Shown here: positions 42,127-51,670 of the stretch, piece by piece | Layout of the letters: the number at the start of each line of letters is the position of its first letter | How positions within the stretch are numbered: the stretch's first letter is position 1 | Assembly (NCBI RefSeq): GCF_020809045.1 | Contig: NZ_CP078079.1 | Span: forward strand, 3,286,001-3,350,000 | From: Pseudarthrobacter sp. L1SW | Lineage (GTDB): Bacteria > Actinomycetota > Actinomycetes > Actinomycetales > Micrococcaceae | Direction: 5' to 3' | DNA: 64,000 nucleotides | Notes under the pieces: generated by a model | The model's database searches: none | Told to the model about the DNA's origin: nothing | Seen by the model: only the letters and a program-made list of their open reading frames with translations | Position numbers and translations under genes: made by a program

Positions 42127-44151
42127 ATGTCCCAGGACACTTCAAGCGCCGTTGCCACCCCTGCCGCAGCTGCAGGGCAGCAGGTGCCCCACGGGAGCGA
42201 AGAGCAGGGCGACGCCTTCGAAAACCTGCTGCATGAGACCCGCGCCTTTCCGCCTACGCCGGAGTTTGCCGCGAACGCCGTCGCGACCGCCGCGGAGTAT
42301 GACGAGGCCGGCGCCGACCGTCCCGCCTTTTGGGCGAAGAAGGCGCGCGAGCTGCTGACCTGGAGCAAGGACTTTGACCAGGCGCTGGACTGGTCCAACC
42401 CGCCGTTCGCCAAGTGGTTTGTGGGCGGGGAGGTCAACGCCGCCTACAACGCGCTGGACCGGCACGTTGAGAACGGACTGGGCGACCGGGTGGCCATCTA
42501 CTTCGAGGGCGAACCCGGAGACACCAGCACCTACACCTACGCGCAGCTCACCGAAGAGGTGAAAAAGGCAGCCAACGCCTTCGAGTCCCTCGGCGTGGGC
42601 AAGGGCGACCGGGTGGCCGTCTACCTGCCCATGATCCCCGAAGCCGTCATCACCCTGCTGGCCTGCGCGCGCATCGGCGCCGTGCACTCCGTGGTCTTCG
42701 GCGGCTTCTCCGCGGACGCCCTCCGCTCCCGCATCGACGACGCCGAGGCCAAGCTCGTGGTCACCGCGGACGGCACCTACCGCCGCGGCAAGCCCAGCGC
42801 GTTGAAGCCTGCGGTGGATGAGGCCCTCGCAAAGGACGGCCACACCGTCCAGAACGTGGTGGTGGTCAAGCGCAACGGCCAGGACGTGGACTGGCACGAG
42901 GGCCGGGACCACTGGTGGGCGGACACGGTGGGGGCCGCCTCCAACCAGCACACCGCCGTCGGGCATGACTCCGAGCACCCGCTGTTCATCCTGTACACCT
43001 CCGGCACCACCGGGAAGCCTAAGGGCATCCTCCACACCACCGGCGGGTACCTCACCCAGACGGCCTACACGCACAAGGCAGTCTTCGACCTGCACCCGGA
43101 GACGGACGTGTACTGGTGCACGGCCGACGTCGGCTGGGTCACAGGCCACTCCTACGTCGCCTACGCACCACTCATCAACGGTGCCACCCAGGTCATGTAC
43201 GAGGGCACCCCTGATTCTCCGCACCAGGGTCGCTGGTGGGAGATCGTCGAGAAGTACAAGGTCTCCATTCTCTACACCGCCCCCACTGCGATCCGCACGT
43301 TCATGAAGTGGGGCCGGGAGATCCCGGACAAGTACGATCTCTCCTCCCTGCGCGTCCTCGGCTCCGTTGGGGAACCCATCAACCCCGAAGCCTGGATGTG
43401 GTACCGGAAGGTCATCGGTGGGGACAAGGCCCCCATTGTTGACACCTGGTGGCAGACCGAAACCGGCGCGCAGATGATTGCTCCCCTCCCCGGCGTTACT
43501 GCCACCAAACCGGGCTCCGCGCAGGTGCCGCTGCCCGGGATCGCAGTGGACGTCGTCGATGAACTGGGCGAATCCGTACCCAACGGCCACGGCGGCTTCC
43601 TGGTCATCCGCGAACCCTGGCCGGCCATGCTCCGCGGCATCTGGGGCGACCCGGAACGGTTCAAGGACACCTACTGGTCCCGCTTCGAGACGATGTACTT
43701 CGCCGGGGACGGCGCCAAGAAGGACGAGGACGGCGACATCTGGCTCCTGGGCCGCGTGGACGACGTCATGAACGTCTCCGGGCACCGGCTCTCCACCACG
43801 GAGATCGAGTCCGCACTGGTGTCCCACCCCGCCGTGGCTGAGGCCGCCGTCGTGGGCGCTGCGGACGAGACCACCGGCCAGGCCGTCGTCGCGTTCGTCA
43901 TCCTCCGCGGCGACGCCGTTGACTCCGGCGACGCCATTGTCCAGGAACTCCGGAACCACGTGGGCAAGGAAATCGGGCCCATCGCCAAGCCGAAGGCCAT
44001 CCTGGTGGTCCCGGAACTGCCCAAGACGCGCTCGGGGAAGATCATGCGCCGCCTGCTCAAGGACGTCGCCGAAGGCCGCGACCCGGGCGACGCCACCACC
44101 CTCTCGGACCCCACCATCATGCAGCAGATCGCGGCGTCCCTCAGGAAATAG
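42127..44151 (+). CDS. acs: Acetyl-CoA synthetase
   Basis: 674-aa AMP-forming enzyme activating acetate. The P-loop-like signature is [14 protein letters not shown] near residue 285. [15 protein letters not shown] and [16 protein letters not shown] follow. The C-terminal SGKIMRRLL carries the Lys that is acetylated in this family. GAGG lies five bases before ATG 42127; the frame is open upstream but not homologous. A strong hairpin follows. It is the last core gene before the galactoside island. Confidence 0.95.
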   Translation: MSQDTSSAVATPAAAAGQQVPHGSEEQGDAFENLLHETRAFPPTPEFAANAVATAAEYDEAGADRPAFWAKKARELLTWSKDFDQALDWSNPPFAKWFVGGEVNAAYNALDRHVENGLGDRVAIYFEGEPGDTSTYTYAQLTEEVKKAANAFESLGVGKGDRVAVYLPMIPEAVITLLACARIGAVHSVVFGGFSADALRSRIDDAEAKLVVTADGTYRRGKPSALKPAVDEALAKDGHTVQNVVVVKRNGQDVDWHEGRDHWWADTVGAASNQHTAVGHDSEHPLFILYTSGTTGKPKGILHTTGGYLTQTAYTHKAVFDLHPETDVYWCTADVGWVTGHSYVAYAPLINGATQVMYEGTPDSPHQGRWWEIVEKYKVSILYTAPTAIRTFMKWGREIPDKYDLSSLRVLGSVGEPINPEAWMWYRKVIGGDKAPIVDTWWQTETGAQMIAPLPGVTATKPGSAQVPLPGIAVDVVDELGESVPNGHGGFLVIREPWPAMLRGIWGDPERFKDTYWSRFETMYFAGDGAKKDEDGDIWLLGRVDDVMNVSGHRLSTTEIESALVSHPAVAEAAVVGAADETTGQAVVAFVILRGDAVDSGDAIVQELRNHVGKEIGPIAKPKAILVVPELPKTRSGKIMRRLLKDVAEGRDPGDATTLSDPTIMQQIAASLRK

Positions 44152-44166
44152 GTAGAGCATCAACGC

Positions 44167-44208
44167 ACGACGGCGGCGCCTGGCTTCACAGCCTGGCGTC
44201 GCCGTCGT
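44167..44208 (+). terminator. Strong hairpin after acs
   Basis: ACGACGGCGGCGCC and GGCGTCGCCGTCGT pair at 13 of 14 positions around a 14-nt loop, 15 bases past the acs stop. A TATGCT hexamer at 44211-44216 just beyond may be the -10 box of the next gene. Confidence 0.75.
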
Positions 44209-44253
44209 CGTATGCTGGGACCAGCCCCACCGCCTAGTGAAGGATCTCCTACG

Positions 44254-45039
44254 ATGCTCGCCGTCGCCCGCCACCAGGCTATTTTGGACGCTCTCCAGCG
44301 GGAGCGGGTTGTCCGGGTGTCGGACCTTGCCCAGCAGCTGGGTGTGTCCCTGATGACGGTCCGCCGCGACATTGAGGTCCTGGAGGAGGGCGGCCGGCTG
44401 GAGCGGATCCACGGCGGCGCCAAAATTCCCGGCGACACCAGCACCCACGAGCCCGGATTCGACCTCAAGTCCACGCAGCTGACCGCGGAGAAGCGTGCCA
44501 TTGCCGTGGAGGCGGCAACGCTGGTCCAGGAAGGCATGGCGGTGGGGCTCAGCGCGGGAACCACCACCTGGGCCCTGGCCAACGAACTGGTCAACGGACC
44601 ACAGATCACGGTTGTCACCAACTCGGTACGCATTGCGGACCTGTTCCATCATGCGGCCACGGCAGGCTCCGCCCGGTACAGCTCCACCGTGATCCTGATA
44701 GGCGGCGAGCGCACGCCGTCGGACGCCCTGGTGGGCCCCATTGCCACCGCTGCGCTGAAGCAGCTGCACCTGGACGTACTGTTCCTGGGCGTGCACGGGA
44801 TGGACGCCGACGCCGGCTTTACCACCCCCAACCTGCTGGAGGCCGAGACCGACCGGGCTTTCGTGGCGGCGGCACGCAAAACCGTGGTGCTGGCGGACCA
44901 TACCAAGTGGGGGTTGCTGGGCATCAGTTCCATCGCCTCGCTGGACGAGGTGGACGAGGTCATCAGCGATCCGGGGTTGGGCCCCGACGCGCAGCGGCTG
45001 ATCGGCGAGCACACAAAGCTTCGGGTGGCTCCCGCCTAG
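44254..45039 (+). CDS. DeoR/GlpR-family transcriptional regulator
   Basis: 261 aa. The DeoR HTH is VRVSDLAQQLGVSLMTVRRD (residues about 21-40), followed by RIHGGA. The C-terminal sugar-phosphate-sensing domain has VGLSAGTTTWALA and FLGVHGMDADAGF. These regulators respond to phosphorylated sugars. It sits between acs and the galactoside genes and converges with the LacI gene, so it may control a distant tagatose or galactose pathway. The target is unknown. Confidence 0.85.
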   Translation: MLAVARHQAILDALQRERVVRVSDLAQQLGVSLMTVRRDIEVLEEGGRLERIHGGAKIPGDTSTHEPGFDLKSTQLTAEKRAIAVEAATLVQEGMAVGLSAGTTTWALANELVNGPQITVVTNSVRIADLFHHAATAGSARYSSTVILIGGERTPSDALVGPIATAALKQLHLDVLFLGVHGMDADAGFTTPNLLEAETDRAFVAAARKTVVLADHTKWGLLGISSIASLDEVDEVISDPGLGPDAQRLIGEHTKLRVAPA

Positions 45040-45046
45040 CCCTGGC

Positions 45047-46063
45047 TCAGGCGGATTCGCGCCACATGATCACAGTTTCCAGCACCCGCGGCGGGCTAGG
45101 CTGTCCGCTCAGCTGTGCCAGGACAAGTTCGGCGGCCGCGCTTCCCAGAAGGTCCGCCGGCTGTCGCACGGTGGAGAGCTGCGGCCTGCACCGCAGCGCC
45201 CAGCTGCTGTCGTCGAAGCCCACAATGCCCACGTCTTCAGGCACGCGGCGGCCCGCTTCCTGAAGCGCCGTCATCGCACCGGCAGCCACCGCATCCGATG
45301 CAGCAAATACTCCGTCGATGGCCGGATCGCGGCGCAGCAGCTCCTGCATCCCCTCCAGTCCCGCGGCGTAGGTGTACAGCGGGTATTCCACAAGCATCCG
45401 CCGGTCGAAACGCCCGCCCATTGCCGCCCGGAAGCCGGCAAGGCGGTCCCGGCCCGAATCCCGGTCCAAGGCGCTGGCAATCATGCCCACCCTCTGCCGC
45501 CCGGTTTCCAACAGCCTGTGTGTGATGCTGCGCGCTGCCGCCACATTGTCGATGGCCGCGTACGGCAGGTCCGGGTTTCCGTCAGGATGCCCCACAAAGG
45601 CGGCGGGCAGCCCGATGTCGGCGACGGCTGCCGCGATGGGGTCCGAGGCGCGGGCCGAGATGATGACCGCGCCGTCAACGAGGCCGCCGCGCAGGTAATC
45701 CGCCACCCTGCGGCTGTCCCGGTCTGAATCGATAATGAGCGAAACCAGCTGATAGTCCGCTTTGGAAAGAACTTCGTTGGCCCCGAGCAGGATCGAGCCG
45801 ATATTCGGGTCCTCGAAGAGCAGGGAATGGGGCTCGTGGATGATCAGGCCTATCGCCCGCGACTCCTGCTTGACCAGGTTCCGGGCGGCGCTGTTGCGGA
45901 CGTAGCCTACGCGGGCAATCGCCTCCTCCACGGCCTGCCTGGCCTCGTCGGAGACGTACTTCTCGCCGTTGACCACCCTGGAAACGGTTCCGCGGGAGAG
46001 CCCGGCCGCGTCCGCCACATCGTTGATGGTGGCGCGGCGGGCACGGGTGCGGGTCAGGGACAT
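45047..46063 (-). CDS. LacI-family regulator of the GH42 cluster
   Basis: 338 aa. The HTH is TINDVADAAGLSRGTVSRVV (residues 12-31), then the hinge GYVRNSAARNLVKQ. The sugar domain shows IGLIIHEPHSLLFEDPN and IVGFDDSSWALRC. TACAGT at 46075-46070 lies six bases before ATG 46063, a leaderless start. It diverges from the beta-galactosidase operon, whose promoter carries two matching operators, so it very probably represses that operon. Confidence 0.9.
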   Translation of the reverse strand: MSLTRTRARRATINDVADAAGLSRGTVSRVVNGEKYVSDEARQAVEEAIARVGYVRNSAARNLVKQESRAIGLIIHEPHSLLFEDPNIGSILLGANEVLSKADYQLVSLIIDSDRDSRRVADYLRGGLVDGAVIISARASDPIAAAVADIGLPAAFVGHPDGNPDLPYAAIDNVAAARSITHRLLETGRQRVGMIASALDRDSGRDRLAGFRAAMGGRFDRRMLVEYPLYTYAAGLEGMQELLRRDPAIDGVFAASDAVAAGAMTALQEAGRRVPEDVGIVGFDDSSWALRCRPQLSTVRQPADLLGSAAAELVLAQLSGQPSPPRVLETVIMWRESA

Positions 46064-46110
46064 ATCTGTACTGTAGCGGAGCTGATGCCACCGGCATCTT
46101 TCCAACACCG

Positions 46111-46140
46111 TTGACAGCCCTGCAGTGTGGCCGATACTCT
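46111..46140 (+). promoter_or_regulatory. Promoter of the GH42 operon
   Basis: TTGACA (46111-46116), an 18-bp spacer and TACTCT (46135-46140). The expected transcription start near 46147 falls inside operator O1. Confidence 0.65.
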
Positions 46141-46154
46141 GTGAACGTTCCCAG
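46139..46154. promoter_or_regulatory. LacI operator O1 of the GH42 operon
   Basis: CTGTGAACGTTCCCAG is a near-palindrome with the central CG of LacI operators. It overlaps the -10 box end and the start site. It is the exact reverse complement of O2. Confidence 0.8.
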
Positions 46155-46183
46155 ATTGCGCGCGTCACAGTCTGCGTGCGCTT

Positions 46184-46199
46184 CTGGGAACGTTCACAG
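46184..46199. promoter_or_regulatory. LacI operator O2 of the GH42 operon
   Basis: CTGGGAACGTTCACAG, the exact reverse complement of O1 and 45 bp away centre to centre. The pair could allow looping by a tetramer or cooperative binding of two dimers. Confidence 0.8.
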
Positions 46200-46272
46200 A
46201 AAGTCTGACAACAGCGTCCAATCCGCGGGACTCCCCGGGCTTGCGCGTCTGCTGCACGTCAAAGGAGCAGGG

Positions 46273-48339
46273 TTGAGTCCCACTACAACGCCGGTTAGGG
46301 CACTGTCCGGCAACGGAAAGCTTGTCTACGGCTGCGACTACAACCCGGAACAGTGGGACAGCGCCATCTGGCAGGAGGACGTCCGGCTCATGAAGCAGGC
46401 CGGGGTAAACCTGGTAGCCGTCAATATCTTCGGCTGGGCGGAACTGGAACCTTCTTCCCCAGGGGAATACTCGTTCGAACGCCTGGACGAGGTCCTGGAG
46501 CTCCTCCAAGCAAACAACATCGGGGTCAACCTGGGAACGGGCACCTCGTCCACACCCGCCTGGCTCACTACCCTGCACCCGGAGATCCTGCCCCAGTCGG
46601 CGTCCGGGACCCGCGCCTGGCCGGGCGGGCGCCAGGCCTGGTGCCCCAGTTCGCCGCGGTACAGGGAACACGCACTCAGGCTCGTAGGCGAGATCGTCCG
46701 CCGCTACGGCTCCCACCCTGCCGTCCGCTTGTGGCATGTCTCCAACGAGCTTGGCTGCCATAACGCGCTCTGCTATTGCGACGTGTCCGCGGCGGCCTTC
46801 CGTGTCTGGCTCAAGGCACGGTACGGCACCCTGGAAGCGCTCAACAGGGCGTGGGGCACCACCTTCTGGTCCCAGCGCTACTCGGGCTGGGAGCAGATCC
46901 TTCCCCCAAGGACCACCGTCTCCACGAACAACCCCACGCAGGTTCTCGACTTCCATCGCTTCAGCTCCGATGAACTGCTCGGGTACTACCTGGCGGAAGC
47001 TGAAGTCCTCCGGCAGCACAGCAGCGTTCCGGTCACCACCAACTTCATGGTCACAGCCCATATCCGCAACCTGGATTACTGGTCCTGGGCACCGCAGATG
47101 GATGTCATCGCCAATGACCACTACCTGGACCACCGGCTTGATGCTCCCGGCACAGAACTCGCCTTTGCTGCCGATGCGACCCGCGGACTCGCCCAGGGCC
47201 GGCCTTGGCTGCTGATGGAGCATTCCACGTCGGCAGTGAACTGGCAGCCCCGCAATATCGCCAAGGAACCCGGTGAGATGCTTCGCAACTCGCTGGCCCA
47301 CCTGGCGCGGGGAGCGGATGGGCTCTGCTTCTTCCAGTGGCGTGCATCCGTCCAGGGCAGTGAAAAATTCCATTCGGCGATGCTGCCCCACGCAGGAACA
47401 GACTCCCGGATCTGGCGCGAAGTCCTGGAACTTGGCGGCATCCTCGGAAAACTTGCCGAGGTAGCCGGAACTTCGGTGAAGGCAGAGGCCGCCCTGGTCT
47501 TCAGCTGGGAGGCTTGGTGGGCCTACGACCAGGAGTCACACCCCTCCTCGGATGTGCGGTACCTCGACCAGGTTCACGCCATGTACAAGGCACTCTGGGA
47601 CGCGGGTATCACGGTGGACGTCGTGGCCCCGGGCGCCGACCTGGCCGGCTACAAGCTGGCCGTCGTCCCCGGCCTTTATCTCGTCCGGGAAAGTGAGTCC
47701 GCAGTCCTGGCCGATTACGTCAGGAAGGGGGGCACCGCCGTCGTAACGTATTTCAGCGGCATCGTGGACGAGAACGAGACAGTGTTCACCGGAGGTTACC
47801 CGGGCGCGTTCCGGGACCTGCTGGGTATCCGTTCCGAGGAGTTCTACCCCCTGCCACCCGGAAAGACCCTGGCCCTGGACAACGGTTCAGTTGCCTCACT
47901 CTGGAGTGAGGCAACCCGCCTCGAAGGAGCCGAGGCGATGGTGTCCTTCACCGAAGGGCACCTCGCCGGCACCGCCGCCGTCACTCGCAACCGCCATGGC
48001 GCCGGCAATGCCTGGTACATCGGCACGGTCCTTGACCCTTCCTCGCTGCGCGACGTCGTAACCAGGGCGGCAGGTGAGGCGGGGATCGCCATCCTTGCCT
48101 CGCCTGCAGGCCTGGAAGTCGTCGTCCGCTCCGGTGGAGACAACAGCTATGTCTTCCTTATCAACCACTCCGAAGAGGACCACAAGTACACCGCCCACGG
48201 CCATGAACTGATTGTGGGCGAGGACGTGTCCCACGCCGTCGTTGTTCCCGCGGGCGCCGTCCGCGTCGTCCGAACGTCCAATGCTGTACCCCAAACCGCT
48301 GGCCTCAGTGCCGGCCAAAAGGATGATGAAAGTGACTAG
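46273..48339 (+). CDS. GH42 beta-galactosidase
   Basis: 688-aa glycoside hydrolase. The acid/base Glu159 is in HVSNELGCHN and the nucleophile Glu316 is in LLMEHSTSAVNW, both typical of GH42. Cys residues near CHNALCYC fit the zinc site of the family. A C-terminal trimerisation and beta-sandwich region completes it. No signal peptide is seen, so it is intracellular and cleaves imported galactosides. TTG 46273 with AAAGGAG upstream is the best start. It leads an operon with a sugar ABC importer. Specificity (lactose versus galacto-oligosaccharides) is not readable. Confidence 0.9.
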   Translation: MSPTTTPVRALSGNGKLVYGCDYNPEQWDSAIWQEDVRLMKQAGVNLVAVNIFGWAELEPSSPGEYSFERLDEVLELLQANNIGVNLGTGTSSTPAWLTTLHPEILPQSASGTRAWPGGRQAWCPSSPRYREHALRLVGEIVRRYGSHPAVRLWHVSNELGCHNALCYCDVSAAAFRVWLKARYGTLEALNRAWGTTFWSQRYSGWEQILPPRTTVSTNNPTQVLDFHRFSSDELLGYYLAEAEVLRQHSSVPVTTNFMVTAHIRNLDYWSWAPQMDVIANDHYLDHRLDAPGTELAFAADATRGLAQGRPWLLMEHSTSAVNWQPRNIAKEPGEMLRNSLAHLARGADGLCFFQWRASVQGSEKFHSAMLPHAGTDSRIWREVLELGGILGKLAEVAGTSVKAEAALVFSWEAWWAYDQESHPSSDVRYLDQVHAMYKALWDAGITVDVVAPGADLAGYKLAVVPGLYLVRESESAVLADYVRKGGTAVVTYFSGIVDENETVFTGGYPGAFRDLLGIRSEEFYPLPPGKTLALDNGSVASLWSEATRLEGAEAMVSFTEGHLAGTAAVTRNRHGAGNAWYIGTVLDPSSLRDVVTRAAGEAGIAILASPAGLEVVVRSGGDNSYVFLINHSEEDHKYTAHGHELIVGEDVSHAVVVPAGAVRVVRTSNAVPQTAGLSAGQKDDESD

Positions 48340-49261
48340 ACAAAGCACCGCTCCGGCATCGGCCCTGGGGGCGCCGAAGACCCGGAAACCCAAAACCAGC
48401 GGCGCCCAGCGGCGTGCGGTCTTCCTGTTCGTTGCGCCGTTCGGCGTCCTTTTTCTTGCTTTTTATGCCGTGCCCATCATTTTTGCGGTGGTGCAGTCCC
48501 TGCTGACGGTGGAGCGTAAGGGCACGTTCGGCCGGCCGCAACAGGTCTTTGGGGGGTTTGTGCAGTACCAACAGGTTTTCCAGAACAGCGAATTCTGGGA
48601 ATCGGTGGGGCGGGTGCTCTTGTTTGGAGTAGTCCAGGTGCCCATCATGCTTGGCCTTGCCCTCCTCTTCGCCCTGCTGCTCGATTCACCTCTTCTCAAG
48701 GGCAAGAAATTCTTCCGGCTCGCGTTCTTCGCCCCCTATGCGGTTCCCGGCGTCATCGCCGCCATCATGTGGGGATTCCTGTACTCCCCCTCGCTCTCCC
48801 CCTTCGACGCCATCACCTCGCAGGTGAATTTCCTGTCGGCAGAGCTGGTGCTGTGGGCGGTCGCGAACATCGTGACCTGGGTCTACGTGGGCTACAACAT
48901 GCTGATCATTTACTCGTCCCTGCTGGCCATCCCCACGGAGATCTATGAGGCGGCCCGCCTGGACGGTGCCAGCAACCTCCAGATCGCCTGGCGGATCAAA
49001 ATCCCGCTGGTGGTCCCGGCCATCATCCTCACCGGAGTGTTCTCCATCATCGGCACGCTCCAACTGCTCGCCGAGCCCCAGACGCTGCGCAGCTTCAGCT
49101 CGGCCATCAGCAGCACCTTCACACCAAACCTCGCTGTGTACACAACAGCATCGGTCCCGAACTACAACCTGGCCGCGGCATTCTCGGTGGTACTGGCGCT
49201 GGCAACATTCGTTCTTTCCTTCGTCTTCCTCAAGGCAACCCAGCGGAAGGTTTCCCAGTGA
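48332..49261 (+). CDS. Sugar ABC transporter permease (MalF type)
   Basis: 309-aa inner-membrane permease with about six helices. The EAA loop EIYEAARLDGASNLQIAWRI, near residue 210, contacts the ATPase. GTG 48332 has AAAGGA eight bases upstream and overlaps the beta-galactosidase stop by 8 bp; ATG 48326 is an alternative. No ATPase gene is in the cluster, so a shared MsiK-like ATPase is likely, as in other actinobacteria. Confidence 0.87.
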   Translation: MTRQSTAPASALGAPKTRKPKTSGAQRRAVFLFVAPFGVLFLAFYAVPIIFAVVQSLLTVERKGTFGRPQQVFGGFVQYQQVFQNSEFWESVGRVLLFGVVQVPIMLGLALLFALLLDSPLLKGKKFFRLAFFAPYAVPGVIAAIMWGFLYSPSLSPFDAITSQVNFLSAELVLWAVANIVTWVYVGYNMLIIYSSLLAIPTEIYEAARLDGASNLQIAWRIKIPLVVPAIILTGVFSIIGTLQLLAEPQTLRSFSSAISSTFTPNLAVYTTASVPNYNLAAAFSVVLALATFVLSFVFLKATQRKVSQ

Positions 49262-50172
49262 GTACAGCAACGGCCAGGGCAGCAGAAAACACGTCCGCAC
49301 CCCATGCGGCGAATGCCCGCGGGCCCCGTCACAGCGTCATGTCCCGCGGAGCAGCGATGCTCATCATGGGCGTCTTCACGCTCTACTTCCTGACCCCAAT
49401 CTGGTGGCTGCTGGTGTCTTCGTCCAAGACGGGTGGAGAGATCACCAGCACCGCACCGCTGTGGTTCACTATGGATTCTTTTCCCACATTCATGGACAAC
49501 CTCGGGGATCTCTTCACTTACAGTGACGGGGTTTTCGGGCGCTGGCTCGCCAACAGCGCCCTTTACGCGGGGGTAGGCGCCCTCCTGGGCACCGTCATCG
49601 CGGCCATGTGCGGCTATGCCCTGGCCAAATACGAGTTCCGTGGCCGGGAAGCCCTCTTCAACATCGTGCTCAGCGGGGTCCTGGTCCCGGCGACAGCCCT
49701 GGCGCTCCCGCTGTTCCTGATCTTCAGCGAAGTGAAGCTGACCAACACCCTGTGGGCCGTCTTCCTTCCGAGCCTGGTCAGCCCCTTCGGCGTGTACCTT
49801 GCCCGCATCTATGCCGCGGCCAGCGTCCCCACCGAGCTCCTGGAAGCTGCGCGGCTCGACGGGTCCTCCGAAGCCAGGACGTTCTTCACGGTCTCAACGC
49901 GCCTCATGGCCCCGGCGCTGGTGACCATCTTCCTGTTCCAGTTCGTCGCAATCTGGAACAACTTCTTCCTGCCCCTGATTATGCTCCGCGACCAGGTCCT
50001 ATTTCCGGTCACGCTCGGCCTCTACGCATGGAACAGCCAAATCAGCCAGATTCCCGAGCTCCGCGTCCTGGTGATCGTCGGCGCACTTGTCTCAATCCTC
50101 CCGCTTATCGGAACGTTCCTTGCGCTTCAGCGCTTCTGGAGCAGCGGACTTGGCGCCGGAAGCGTCAAATAG
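49258..50172 (+). CDS. Sugar ABC transporter permease (MalG type)
   Basis: 304-aa partner permease with six helices and the EAA loop ELLEAARLDGSSEARTFFTV. GTG 49258 overlaps the previous stop as GTGA, so the two permeases are translationally coupled. The N-terminal ~30 residues are cytosolic. Confidence 0.87.
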   Translation: MSTATARAAENTSAPHAANARGPRHSVMSRGAAMLIMGVFTLYFLTPIWWLLVSSSKTGGEITSTAPLWFTMDSFPTFMDNLGDLFTYSDGVFGRWLANSALYAGVGALLGTVIAAMCGYALAKYEFRGREALFNIVLSGVLVPATALALPLFLIFSEVKLTNTLWAVFLPSLVSPFGVYLARIYAAASVPTELLEAARLDGSSEARTFFTVSTRLMAPALVTIFLFQFVAIWNNFFLPLIMLRDQVLFPVTLGLYAWNSQISQIPELRVLVIVGALVSILPLIGTFLALQRFWSSGLGAGSVK

Positions 50173-50211
50173 CCCGCTCCCCTTCCCACCCAACGCGTCC
50201 CGCGGCTCCCG

Positions 50212-50249
50212 CCCGGTACACCCCCACTGACCCGGTACACCCCCATTGA
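50212..50249. repeat. Tandem 19-bp duplication before the binding-protein gene
   Basis: Two adjacent copies of CCCGGTACACCCCCAYTGA differ at one base. They occupy most of the 88-bp gap between the permease and binding-protein genes, just upstream of the ribosome-binding site. Confidence 0.8.
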
Positions 50250-50260
50250 TAGGAATAGAA

Positions 50261-51592
50261 ATGCGCGCGCATTACGGAAAAGCCACTGCCGCCTTTGCCA
50301 TTGTTTCAGCGCTGGCCCTCGCCGGCTGCTCAGGCGGCGGAGGCACCACGGAAACCAAGGCCGCCGGATCCTGCGAACCCTCATCCGGTCCGGTCGAGCT
50401 GACCTTTACCACCTGGGTCCCCGGCATGGAAAAGGTGGTGGATCTGTGGAACAAGGAAAACGAAAATATCCAGGTCAAGGTACAGACCGGCCCCAACGGC
50501 AACTCCGGCACGTACCAGAACTTCTTCAACCAACTGCAGGCGGGCAACGCCCCGGACCTAGGCCAGATCGAATACGACGCCCTGCCCAACTTCCGCGTCC
50601 AGGACGGCCTTGAGAACATCGCCGCCTGCGAAGGAGTGTCCGACGCCCGGGACAAGTTCGTTGACTGGACGTGGGGCCAGGTCACCTTCGGCGAGGAAGG
50701 CTCCGTCTATGCCATCCCGCAGGACAGCGGACCGATGGCGATGTTCTACCGGGCGGATCTCTTCAAGGAGGCAGGCATCAAGGTTCCCACCACCTGGGAC
50801 GAATACGCCGCGGCTGCCGAGCAGATTAGAGTCCGCGGTTCGTACATCACCAATTTCCCCCGCAGCGATGTCAACTGGTTCGCCGGCAACGTATGGCAGG
50901 CAGGCGGGCAGTGGTTTTCAAGCGCCAACGACCAGTGGGAGGTCAACCTGACCGGCGCCGAATCCGAGAAGGTGGCGAACTACTGGCAGGACCTGCTGGA
51001 CAAGAACCAGGTATCCACGCTGCCGTCCTTCTCCGATGAGTGGAATGCCTCGTTCAATACCGGTCAGCAGTGGACCTGGGTCTCCGCGGTCTGGGGCGCC
51101 TCAACGCTGGCCAGCGGTGCCCCAGATACCGCCGGCAAGTGGGCTGTCGCCCCGATGCCTCAGTGGGAAGACGGTGGAAAGCCCGCCGGCAACTGGGGCG
51201 GTTCCTCCACCGCAGTCCTGAAGGGCACCAAGCACCCCTACGAGGCATCAAAATTCGCTCTGTGGTTGAACACGGATCCTGAAGCCCTGGCACTGGCCAA
51301 TGAACTCGGCGGGCTCTACCCGGCTGCGAAGTCGGCCAAGGACCTCGCTGCGTTCACCGGCGGCGTGGACTACTTCGGCGGCCAGAAGATCTACGAAGTT
51401 TTCGCCGAGGCATCATCAAACGTCGATCCCAACTTCACCTGGGGCCCCACCATGACCCAGACCTACACCGACGTCTCTGATGGTTTCGGCAAGGCCGTAG
51501 GAGGCAACGGCACCCTTCTGGATGCGCTCAAGAACGGCGAAAAGAAGACCATCGATTCCCTCAAGTCCCAGTCGATCCCCGTCAAGGAATAG
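50261..51592 (+). CDS. Sugar ABC transporter substrate-binding lipoprotein (GH42 cluster)
   Basis: 443 aa. The signal peptide ends in the lipobox LAGC near residue 23, then a Gly/Ser spacer. The mature part has the family-1 binding-protein layout, with VELTFTTWVPGMEKVVDLWN and YAIPQDSGPMAMFYRADLF. AGGA lies six bases before the ATG. It is the last gene of the operon, unlike most such operons where it comes before the permeases. It probably binds a galactoside outside the membrane. Confidence 0.88.
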   Translation: MRAHYGKATAAFAIVSALALAGCSGGGGTTETKAAGSCEPSSGPVELTFTTWVPGMEKVVDLWNKENENIQVKVQTGPNGNSGTYQNFFNQLQAGNAPDLGQIEYDALPNFRVQDGLENIAACEGVSDARDKFVDWTWGQVTFGEEGSVYAIPQDSGPMAMFYRADLFKEAGIKVPTTWDEYAAAAEQIRVRGSYITNFPRSDVNWFAGNVWQAGGQWFSSANDQWEVNLTGAESEKVANYWQDLLDKNQVSTLPSFSDEWNASFNTGQQWTWVSAVWGASTLASGAPDTAGKWAVAPMPQWEDGGKPAGNWGGSSTAVLKGTKHPYEASKFALWLNTDPEALALANELGGLYPAAKSAKDLAAFTGGVDYFGGQKIYEVFAEASSNVDPNFTWGPTMTQTYTDVSDGFGKAVGGNGTLLDALKNGEKKTIDSLKSQSIPVKE

Positions 51593-51624
51593 CCCCAGCG
51601 TCAAAGCATGGCTTCCTGAAACAA

Positions 51625-51665
51625 CTGGGCCATCACTTCCGCTGCCGGCGGAGGTGATGGCCCAG
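51625..51665. terminator. Bidirectional terminator between binding protein and LacI gene
   Basis: CTGGGCCATCACTTCCGC and GCGGAGGTGATGGCCCAG pair at 17 of 18 positions with a 5-nt loop. It lies between two convergent stops and serves both genes. Confidence 0.85.
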
Positions 51666-51670
51666 GCCAT

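Noticed and set aside
42142..45012. 956-codon open frame antisense to acs and the DeoR gene
   Set aside because: It spans two well-supported genes in other frames; long antisense frames are expected at this GC content and codon bias, and the protein is low complexity with no family match.
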